Source of the DNA: Mageeibacillus sp. UBA5438
Lineage (GTDB): Bacteria > Bacillota > Clostridia > Saccharofermentanales > DTU023
Assembly (NCBI GenBank): GCA_002427535.1
Contig: DIRK01000008.1
Location: 3,331 to 24,038 of the forward strand
DNA length: 20,708 nt
Reading direction: 5' to 3'
A program made the position numbers and the translations under genes. Each line of letters opens with the position of its first letter. Within the stretch, counting starts at the first letter, position 1. Under the pieces are notes generated by a model, which worked only from the letters and a program-made list of their open reading frames with translations, had not been told where the DNA came from and made no database searches. Shown here piece by piece: positions 14,836 to 20,708 of the stretch.

Positions 14836-14918
14836 TGGTGCGGCCGACGAGATTCGAACTCGTACGGTCTCCCACACGCCCCTCAAACGTGCGCGTATGC
14901 CAGTTCCGCCACGGCCGC
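14836..14918 (-). tRNA. tRNA-Leu (anticodon GAG)
   Basis: The 83-base gene folds as a cloverleaf: acceptor GCGGCCG/CGGCCGC, a D-arm with GCGGAACTGGCATACGC, and anticodon stem CACGT/GCGTG with loop TTGAGGG. The anticodon GAG is at 14882-14884. It also has the long variable arm TGGGAGACCGT of class II tRNAs and a T-arm ACGAG-TTCGAAT-CTCGT. A discriminator A is followed by an encoded CCA. It reads CUC and CUU leucine codons. It has its own promoter and terminator, so it is a single-gene unit. Confidence 0.96.
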
Positions 14919-14947
14919 ATGTCGCGGGTCTTTTGACCGGCCACGCT

Positions 14948-14976
14948 ATTATGACAAAGACAAGAAATCTTGTCAA
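14948..14976 (-). promoter_or_regulatory. Strong promoter for tRNA-Leu
   Basis: On the minus strand, TTGACA (14971-14976, perfect -35), a 17-bp spacer and CATAAT (14948-14953, 5 of 6) stand about 29 bp before the mature tRNA 5' end. Strength and position fit a constitutive stable-RNA promoter. Confidence 0.8.
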
Positions 14977-15039
14977 CCAAAGAAGCGTGACCGTCGGAGG
15001 CCCTCATTTCTAGTACAATGCTTCTTGGAGGTAAAGAGC

Positions 15040-16314
15040 TTGAACGAACGTTATACATGGTATGAAAGAAGAGGCATCAGCCGACCGGTCTTCGATTGCT
15101 CAGAAAAAGCCCTCGAAAAAGTGCAAGACGCTTTTTTAGATGTCGACCGCGTCCGCGAGAAGCGGCAGCTCGAAGTCTTAGACGCCTTTGCCGCCTCCTA
15201 TGTCTCAGAAAGCGCCTTTATCCATAAGACAGGCTACGGCTACGACGACGCCGGTCGCGAACAGACAGAAGCCGTCTTCGCGCGCGCCTTGGGCGCCGAA
15301 GACGCCCTCGTGCGCACCCAATTTGCCTCAGGCACGCATGTGCTCGCCACCTGCCTTCGCGCACTTCTATCCCCGGGCGACGAACTTCTGATCGTCACGG
15401 GCACCCCCTATGACTCCCTACGGATGACCCTTGACGGCCCTTCGCGCCAGAGCCTATCCGCACGTGGAGTAAAAATAAAGATTATTGACTTAGACGATCA
15501 CGGAGATCCGGACAGCGAGGGCATCAAGGGCGCGATCACAGACAAAACACGCATGGTCTACGCGCAAAAATCCAGGGGCTATTCCGACCGCCGCTCACTT
15601 CTGGCGTCCGACATACGCAAGATCGGGGAAGCGATAAATGAAAAAAATAAAGACGCTATCTTCTTTGTCGATCACTGTTACTCCGAATTTGTGGAGATGA
15701 CCGAGCCCCTCGAGGAGGGGGCCGACCTCATCGCCGGCTCCCTCATCAAGAACCCGGGTTCCGGCATCGCGCCGGGCGGAGGCTACGTCGCCGGAAAACA
15801 TAAGCTCATCGAAGAAATCAGCGAAGGGATGACCGCCGTCGGCGTCGGCCGCCATGTAGGTCCCTCCTTTGGCATGACAAGACTCCTGCTGCAGGGACTC
15901 TACTTTGCGCCCACCGTCGTGGCCTCCGCCATGAAGGGCGCGATCCATCTGGCCTCCTTGTTTCAATTGGCCGGTTACGAAGTCCTCCCCGCGCCCCTTG
16001 ATCCGAGAGGGGACATCGTACAACTGGTGCGGCTTGAAGCCCCCGAAAAACTTGAAATCTTTTGCCAGGCCATCCAGGCCGCCTCCCCCGTCGATGCCTT
16101 TGTCACCCCCATTCCCGCGCCCATGCCGGGCTACGACTGTGACGTCATCATGGCCTCGGGATCCTTTATCCAGGGCTCCACGATTGAGTTATCGGCGGAC
16201 GGGCCGCTTCGCCCGCCTTACGATGTCTTCGTGCAGGGGGGGTTGACCTTTGAAAACGCGCGTTTAGGGGCCATGCTGGCCTTAGAGCGCATTGGTTTTG
16301 GAGATCGCCGATGA
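15040..16314 (+). CDS. ynbB: PLP-dependent enzyme of the YnbB / 'aluminium resistance' (methionine gamma-lyase-like) family
   Basis: A fold-type I PLP enzyme, 424 residues, cytosolic. Signatures are TGYGYDDAGREQTEAVFARA, FASGTHVLATCLRALLSPGD, FFVDHCYSEFVEMTEPLEEG and the PLP-lysine segment AGSLIKNPGSG (K237). The family is annotated as aluminium resistance protein or methionine gamma-lyase-like; its true substrate is not settled. The frame is open further upstream across the tRNA, but the start is placed at TTG 15040, with GGAGG at 15027-15031 and an N-terminus of the expected family length. It ends in an ATGA overlap with the HlyD-like gene, so the two are coupled. A TACAAT at 15014-15019 may be its -10 box, without a good -35. 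Confidence 0.88.
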   Translation: MNERYTWYERRGISRPVFDCSEKALEKVQDAFLDVDRVREKRQLEVLDAFAASYVSESAFIHKTGYGYDDAGREQTEAVFARALGAEDALVRTQFASGTHVLATCLRALLSPGDELLIVTGTPYDSLRMTLDGPSRQSLSARGVKIKIIDLDDHGDPDSEGIKGAITDKTRMVYAQKSRGYSDRRSLLASDIRKIGEAINEKNKDAIFFVDHCYSEFVEMTEPLEEGADLIAGSLIKNPGSGIAPGGGYVAGKHKLIEEISEGMTAVGVGRHVGPSFGMTRLLLQGLYFAPTVVASAMKGAIHLASLFQLAGYEVLPAPLDPRGDIVQLVRLEAPEKLEIFCQAIQAASPVDAFVTPIPAPMPGYDCDVIMASGSFIQGSTIELSADGPLRPPYDVFVQGGLTFENARLGAMLALERIGFGDRR

Positions 16315-17624
16315 ACCGTACGGACGAACTGTCAAAAAAAAGGCGCTCGCTTCGTGCCAAGCGCCATATTCGTCTGCTTTTTATTTCCGTGACAGTGCTC
16401 GTCATGATCGCGTCCGCGATCTGGCTGATCGTCCTCATCCTGACCGGGGACAGGGAAGCGCCAAGACTTGCTTTTTTATCGAAATCGGAGATGGCCATTA
16501 AAGAAGATGTGTCCCTTATCTTCATCGATGACGCGGTCACGGTCACCGCGCCGGACCACGGGATCTTCCTGCCCGTGATCGAAGAGGGAGAACGTGTCGC
16601 AAAAGACGCCCTTTTAGGTTTCATCCTGCCCTATGACCGGGAACAGGATGCCCTCTACTACCGCGATCTTGAGCAGCGCATCCGGGCGCGTGCCTTTGTG
16701 CTTTCAGGCTTTGCGGACACACTCCGTAACCCTCAGCCGCTCACTCCCATTGACAGTCGCCTCCGCGCGTCCATTGTGGGGCTTACCCGGCTTGGTACGG
16801 AGAATAGGGCGGAGGCTGTGAGTGAATTTCGGCATTATCTTGCGGCGGCCAAGTCTCAGGCCCCGCTTTTTGCCTCATCGGATGACTTACTCTCCTCGCT
16901 TCGATCGGAACAGGAGCGATTGAAAGAGGATTTCTCATCTGACGGACGTGTCGTCACCCTGCGCGCGCATATGACAGGGGAGTTAAGTTTCTATCCCTTT
17001 TCGGCGCTCCGTGAATTTGACCCTGTCTGGGGCGAATACCAGGGTGCGCCCGAACAGGTGATCGAACGCCTGAATAAACTGCCTGTCAACGGCCGGGATC
17101 TGCGCTATGAGCGGGTGCGGGCCGGTGAACAGGTGCTTTCCATGCGGCGCTTCAGCGGGCGCTCCATGGTGCTCTGGCGCCCCAAAACAGATACGGAGAA
17201 CATGGAACTGAAGTCGGGGAGTCGGGTGGAGCTTCTCTTTCAGGGCGGCTTCCAACTCAAAAATATTGAAGTACTGCGCGTCCGCGATGAATTAGAAGGT
17301 GATTGGCTGTGGCTTTCAAGTGATGCGTGGACGGGCTATGTCCCTTCGGTGGCGGCGATCCGTGATGTGGAGCTTGTCGTGTCACACGTGAAGGGGCTTT
17401 CGGTACCGCTTCGCTCTCTTTTTGATGTGAATCATGAGGAACAGACCGCTAAGCTTCGCAAGATTAGAAGCGGGGTGACTGAGACGGTGGCGGTCAGGAT
17501 TTTGGCCGAGGACGGTCATAACGCCCTTATTGCGACGCTTTCGGAAGAGGAGAAAGCTTTGACTGAGACGGATCTCTATGTGACGAATCCTTGGACAGCC
17601 GGGGACGGCGTCCTGATCGACTGA
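16311..17624 (+). CDS. Membrane-anchored HlyD-like (periplasmic adaptor-like) protein
   Basis: A 437-residue protein with a strongly basic cytoplasmic N-terminus (KKRRSLRAKRHIR), one membrane helix at about 21-46 and a large extracytoplasmic part. The segment VTAPDHGIFLPVIEEGERVAKDALLGFI (part of about 77-105) resembles the biotinyl-lipoyl-like hairpin of HlyD adaptors. A helical region with YYRDLEQRIRARA and RSEQERLKED follows, then a beta-rich C-terminus. Similar proteins sit next to yggS in clostridia, and their function is unclear. No ABC or RND pump gene is adjacent, so classical efflux adaptor duty is not supported; a cell-envelope role is more likely. Start ATG 16311 overlaps the upstream stop (ATGA). 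Confidence 0.72.
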   Translation: MNRTDELSKKRRSLRAKRHIRLLFISVTVLVMIASAIWLIVLILTGDREAPRLAFLSKSEMAIKEDVSLIFIDDAVTVTAPDHGIFLPVIEEGERVAKDALLGFILPYDREQDALYYRDLEQRIRARAFVLSGFADTLRNPQPLTPIDSRLRASIVGLTRLGTENRAEAVSEFRHYLAAAKSQAPLFASSDDLLSSLRSEQERLKEDFSSDGRVVTLRAHMTGELSFYPFSALREFDPVWGEYQGAPEQVIERLNKLPVNGRDLRYERVRAGEQVLSMRRFSGRSMVLWRPKTDTENMELKSGSRVELLFQGGFQLKNIEVLRVRDELEGDWLWLSSDAWTGYVPSVAAIRDVELVVSHVKGLSVPLRSLFDVNHEEQTAKLRKIRSGVTETVAVRILAEDGHNALIATLSEEEKALTETDLYVTNPWTAGDGVLID

Positions 17625-17648
17625 TACGGTGAAAGGTAAATAAACAAC

Positions 17649-18359
17649 ATGAACGATTCGGTAAGAACAGCGGAAATCCAAGCGCATTTTGAGAGGTTTA
17701 CACGTTCGGTGGAGACCTTGTCGAAGGAGGCGGGCCGCGCGGTGGGGGAGGTTCGTCTTGTGGCGGTGTCGAAGAATTTTCCTATCGAGGATGTGGCGTC
17801 CGCGCGGGGTTTGGGGCAGCGTGTTTTTGGTGAGAATCGGGTGCAGGAGCTGCAAGCGAAGGTGCTTGAGGCGGAGGCGTTGGGTTTGGATGTGGTCTGG
17901 CACATGATCGGTCATTTGCAGACGAACAAGGTGCGCCAGGTGGTGGGGCGGGTGGCCCTGATTCATTCGGTGGACCGCAGACGACTCTTAAACGCGGTGG
18001 AAAGAGAAGCTAACAAAAAGGACCTCGTCCAGGACGTGCTTTTGCAGGTCAACGTGTCGGGGGAGGAGACGAAGGGCGGCTTTACGCCGGAGGAGACGGA
18101 AGCCGTGATCCGGGAGCGTGAGCACTTCCCTCATGTGCGCATCCGGGGCCTCATGACGATGGCGCCGTTCTTTGACGACCCGGAGGACGCGGCGCCCGTG
18201 TTCCATGAACTGCGAGCCCTCCGCGACCGCCTGTCAAAAAAATATGACATGCCCGAATTGCAAGAACTGTCCATGGGCATGACGAACGATTACCCCCAGG
18301 CAATCCGCGAGGGGGCGACCATGCTACGTGTGGGGAGCGCGCTTTTCGGCTCCCGCTAG
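17649..18359 (+). CDS. yggS: YggS/PLPBP-family PLP homeostasis protein
   Basis: Binds pyridoxal phosphate on a lysine and helps control free PLP and amino acid balance; no enzyme activity is established. The 236-residue alanine-racemase-N-type barrel shows VRLVAVSKNFP (PLP Lys K42), RVFGENRVQEL, WHMIGHLQTNKVRQV, HSVDRRRLL, LLQVNVSGEETKGGF, GLMTMAP and the C-terminal phosphate-binding LSMGMTNDYPQAI...GATMLRVGSALFG. It begins 24 bp after the HlyD-like gene, with GAAAGG as a weak ribosome binding site. Its TAG overlaps the stop codon of the convergent ABC ATPase in the sequence CTAG. The sepF gene often found next to it is not present here. Confidence 0.94.
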   Translation: MNDSVRTAEIQAHFERFTRSVETLSKEAGRAVGEVRLVAVSKNFPIEDVASARGLGQRVFGENRVQELQAKVLEAEALGLDVVWHMIGHLQTNKVRQVVGRVALIHSVDRRRLLNAVEREANKKDLVQDVLLQVNVSGEETKGGFTPEETEAVIREREHFPHVRIRGLMTMAPFFDDPEDAAPVFHELRALRDRLSKKYDMPELQELSMGMTNDYPQAIREGATMLRVGSALFGSR

Positions 18360-19117
18360 CGCGCCAAAAAACGCGACAGAAATTCTTGCGTCTCTTGCTT
18401 TTCCGGACGCTCAAAGATGGATTCCGGCGACCCCTCTTCATGGATGACCCCGTCATGCATGAAGAACACGCGCTGACTCACATCCCGGGCAAAAGCCATC
18501 TCATGGGTGACGACCAGCATCGTGATCTGTTCACCCGCAAGATCCCGCATAACTTCCAACACCTCACCCACTGTCTCAGGGTCCAAGGCCGAGGTCGGTT
18601 CATCAAAGAGTAAAACTTCAGGATCCATGGCAAGCGCTCGGGCGATCGCCACACGCTGTTTTTGACCGCCCGAGATCTGACGCGGGCGCGCGTCGACATA
18701 GGCCAAAAGTCCCACCTTCTCAAGATAATACCGAGCCTTTTCTTCCGCCTCATCTCGGCTTCTTTTTCGCACCTTCATCTGACCCACCACACAATTGTCT
18801 AACACCGTCATGTTGTGAAACAGGTTAAAGGACTGGAACACCATGCCGACATGGGAGCGATACTCCGGGATGTTGACCCCACGGTCCAGGATGTTCCTGC
18901 CGCGGAAGAGAATTTCGCCGCCGGTGGGCATCTCCAACAAGTTAATGCAGCGCAGTAAAGTGGACTTCCCCGAACCGGAGGAGCCGATGACACTGATGAC
19001 CTCGCCCGCTTCGACGTCGAAGTCGATGTCATTGAGGACCTTGTTCTTCCCGAAGGTCTTGGCCAAATGCCGGATGGAAAGGATCGGGGCATCACTCACG
19101 GAAGGTTTAATCCTCAT
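18356..19117 (-). CDS. Polar amino acid ABC transporter, ATP-binding protein
   Basis: ATPase of a GlnQ-type importer. The 253-residue protein shows Walker A GSSGSGKST (45-53), Q-loop MVFQSFNLFHNMTVLDN, signature ISGGQKQRVAIARALAM, Walker B VLLFDEPTSALD and switch VTHEMAFARDV. The start is ATG 19117, preceded by AAGGAGG with 7 bp spacing. The frame is open to 19246, but that extension lies inside the permease and has no conserved residues. It overlaps the permease end by 11 bp, so translation is coupled. It is the last gene of the importer, convergent and overlapping with yggS. Confidence 0.94.
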   Translation of the reverse strand: MRIKPSVSDAPILSIRHLAKTFGKNKVLNDIDFDVEAGEVISVIGSSGSGKSTLLRCINLLEMPTGGEILFRGRNILDRGVNIPEYRSHVGMVFQSFNLFHNMTVLDNCVVGQMKVRKRSRDEAEEKARYYLEKVGLLAYVDARPRQISGGQKQRVAIARALAMDPEVLLFDEPTSALDPETVGEVLEVMRDLAGEQITMLVVTHEMAFARDVSQRVFFMHDGVIHEEGSPESIFERPEKQETQEFLSRFLAR

Positions 19118-19919
19118 AGGACGCCTCCTTTTCTCCCCGGTGGCGGTAGGTGCCCGCCGCCATGACCAGTTGATCGGCCGCGGCCAATTCAAAATGCCGG
19201 TCGCCTTCCATCTTCTTCTCGATAGAGCGGAGAATGAAAGAGGCAAGGAGCGTCAAAGTCAGATAGCCCGCCATCTCAACCGTGGCCGAGGGGAAGTACA
19301 AATAAGTCGCCCCCACCGCAGAGCGGTGGGCGGCGAAGAAATCGGGAAAGCCGATAATAAACATGACCGACGTATCCTTCACGTTGATGATGAAGTTGTT
19401 GCCGATCTGCGGCATGATGTTGCGCAAGGCCTGAGGCAGGATCACGGACGTCATCGTCTGCACATGGTTCATCCCGATGGCTTTCGCGCCCTCGGTCTGT
19501 CCCGGGTCAATCGACAGGATGCCGCCTCGCACGGACTCCGCCATATACGCGCCCGTGTTGATCGACACGATGAGGATAGAGGCCAGCCAGATGCTGTTGA
19601 AGCGGTACATATTGTTCGTGACATAGGGCAGGCCGTAAAAGATGAACACCGCCTGCAGGAGCATCGGGGTGCCCCTGAAAAGTTCGACATAGATGCGGAT
19701 CACGATGCGGATCGATTTTAACACGAAGCGCTTTAAAAACGAGTCGTTTTTGGTATAGGGGATCGTGTTCAGGACCCCAGAGGCAAAGCCGATGACACAG
19801 CCGATCGCGGTGGCGACAAGCGCTAAGACAAGTGTGGAGCGGATGCCCCGTAAGTAAAGCGCTCCGTACTGCCCCCACAGATCCCCGATATCCAGGATGA
19901 GTTCTTGGAATTTACCCAT
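19107..19919 (-). CDS. Polar amino acid ABC transporter, permease
   Basis: A membrane subunit of the HisM/GlnP type, 270 residues, about five hydrophobic segments. The first is STLVLALVATAIGCVIGFAS and later ones include SIWLASILIVSINTGAYMAE. The family signature EGAKAIGMNHVQTMTSVILP with QALR contacts the ATPase, and VELFRGTPMLLQ is the conserved amino acid permease motif. The start ATG has AAGGAG 5 bp upstream, and the gene begins 9 bp after the binding-protein stop. The C-terminus is a charged tail (RHRGEKEASYED) that extends beyond typical homologues and carries the ATPase ribosome binding site. Confidence 0.94.
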   Translation of the reverse strand: MGKFQELILDIGDLWGQYGALYLRGIRSTLVLALVATAIGCVIGFASGVLNTIPYTKNDSFLKRFVLKSIRIVIRIYVELFRGTPMLLQAVFIFYGLPYVTNNMYRFNSIWLASILIVSINTGAYMAESVRGGILSIDPGQTEGAKAIGMNHVQTMTSVILPQALRNIMPQIGNNFIINVKDTSVMFIIGFPDFFAAHRSAVGATYLYFPSATVEMAGYLTLTLLASFILRSIEKKMEGDRHFELAAADQLVMAAGTYRHRGEKEASYED

Positions 19920-19928
19920 GGTATCTCC

Positions 19929-20708
19929 TTAGCCCAGAGGCTGGATCCGGATGGCTTCTTCCATGAGGCCTGTGAAGTCATCGGCGGTCATGGTGGAAAG
20001 AACCGCGTCAATTTTGTTCTTTAGAACCGTATTGCCCTTCATGACCGACACCCCGATGTTGACGTTCTCGGTACGCTCTTGCTCTGAGAACCGGAAGTCA
20101 CCGTCCGTGCCCGTGAAGTCCAAGATGACCATATCCGGGTAGGCAATGACCGCGCCCTGAGCGGTGGGAAGGTCGGTGGTAACAAAGTCCACAGTGCCCG
20201 TCTCAAGCGCCATGAGCATGGCGGGGGCGTCCGCGGCTTTTAAGGGGATGACAACATCCGGGATCTGGGGCAGGCACTGGTCAAACCAGATGGTGCCTTC
20301 CTGCGCGGTGCCCCGGGCACCTGTGAGGTTTTGAATACCTGTTGCCAAAGCATAGGGGCTTCCCGCTTTGGTCAGACTGACCATGGTGGCGTAAAAGTAG
20401 GGGCCCGCAAAATCGACTTGTTTGGCGCGGTCGGCGGTCATGGACTGCCCCGCGATGACCGCGTCAAAGGTGCCCGTCATGACCCCGGGCACTAACGAGT
20501 CCCAGTCAGACTGGATGATTTCCAGTTCCCAGCCATTTTTTTCAGCGATCATTTTGGCAATCGTGACATCGTAACCGTTGGCGTAGGAGCCCGGCGCGTT
20601 CTTGATGGGAACGGCGCCGTTCGTGTCATCGTTTTGCGCCCAGTTGTAAGGCGCGTAGGCGCATTCCATGGCGACGGTGAGGACGCCGTCCTCGACGCCT
20701 GAGGGGGG
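19929..20708 (-). CDS. Polar amino acid ABC transporter, substrate-binding protein (5' end outside window)
   Basis: Extracytoplasmic family 3 solute-binding protein. About 259 residues are visible; the frame continues to the window edge (GVEDGVLTVAMECAYAPYNW), so the ATG at 20669 is internal and the signal peptide or lipobox lies outside. Typical elements are GYDVTIAKMIAEKNGWELEI, LVPGVMTGTFDAVIAGQSMT, DRAKQVDFAGPYF and ALETGTVDFVTTDLPTAQG. The TVAME and APYNW strands match the start of the ligand lobe in amino acid binders. It is first in an operon with the permease and ATPase. The ligand cannot be assigned; the expected DR for an amino acid carboxylate lies in ADRAKQ. Confidence 0.93.
   Translation of the reverse strand, partial: PPSGVEDGVLTVAMECAYAPYNWAQNDDTNGAVPIKNAPGSYANGYDVTIAKMIAEKNGWELEIIQSDWDSLVPGVMTGTFDAVIAGQSMTADRAKQVDFAGPYFYATMVSLTKAGSPYALATGIQNLTGARGTAQEGTIWFDQCLPQIPDVVIPLKAADAPAMLMALETGTVDFVTTDLPTAQGAVIAYPDMVILDFTGTDGDFRFSEQERTENVNIGVSVMKGNTVLKNKIDAVLSTMTADDFTGLMEEAIRIQPLG

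Noticed and set aside
15014..15019. TACAAT as a complete promoter for the YnbB-like gene
   Set aside because: No -35-like hexamer stands at 16-18 bp; kept only as a possible -10 in the gene entry.
14824..15039. Upstream extension of the YnbB-like frame
   Set aside because: It runs through the tRNA-Leu gene on the other strand and has no family-like residues; TTG 15040 has a proper ribosome binding site.
19118..19246. Extension of the amino acid ABC ATPase into the permease gene
   Set aside because: The residues are an out-of-frame reading of the permease tail, and AAGGAGG marks ATG 19117 as start.
19312..19330. Perfect 8-bp hairpin with AGA loop in the permease gene
   Set aside because: It lies in coding sequence without a T-run; it is likely a codon effect.
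18843..19721. 292-codon open frame on the plus strand
   Set aside because: It is antisense to the ATPase and permease genes, has no recognisable motif, and has Arg/His-rich composition typical of a shadow frame in GC-biased DNA.

Overview
The window looks like chromosomal DNA of a low-to-mid GC Gram-positive bacterium. Bacillota, probably class Clostridia, is the best guess. The reasons are the GlgC plus GlgD pair of ADP-glucose pyrophosphorylase subunits, a pyrophosphate-type phosphofructokinase, strong AGGAGG-type ribosome binding sites, a YnbB - HlyD-like - YggS gene order, a lipoprotein signal and single-membrane ABC systems. The genus cannot be named from what is visible.

Layout. (1) Bases 1-6525, plus strand: a tightly packed glycogen operon, glgB (3' part) - glgC - glgD - glgA - GH13 alpha-glucan hydrolase. 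It makes ADP-glucose, polymerises and branches it, and trims maltodextrins. (2) 6530-10374, minus strand: a promoter drives an ABC ATPase, a twelve-helix ABC-2-like permease (ATGA overlap) and then the phosphofructokinase 18 bp further on. (3) 10381-14728, an accessory-looking block: a 23-24 bp tandem repeat, a DUF4143/AAA ATPase, a decayed HTH-Fic gene with a large palindrome at its broken 5' end, an orphan lipoprotein, a VWA protein and a macrodomain protein fused to an XRE-like C-terminal domain. (4) 14784-14976, minus strand: a complete tRNA-Leu(GAG) unit with promoter, gene, encoded CCA and terminator. (5) 15040-18359, plus strand: a YnbB-like PLP enzyme, a membrane-anchored HlyD-like protein and the PLP-homeostasis protein YggS. 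(6) 18356-20708, minus strand: a polar amino acid ABC importer (binding protein cut by the window edge, permease, ATPase).

No CRISPR array, complete insertion sequence, rRNA or phage module was seen, and I see no clear novel multi-gene system. The most unusual material is the accessory block. The Fic gene there has lost the segment that normally carries the autoinhibitory motif, and it has frame and 5'-end damage. A 53-bp hyphenated palindrome starts exactly where its helix-turn-helix homology ends. Another oddity is that all four convergent gene junctions are within 4 bp of each other or overlap.
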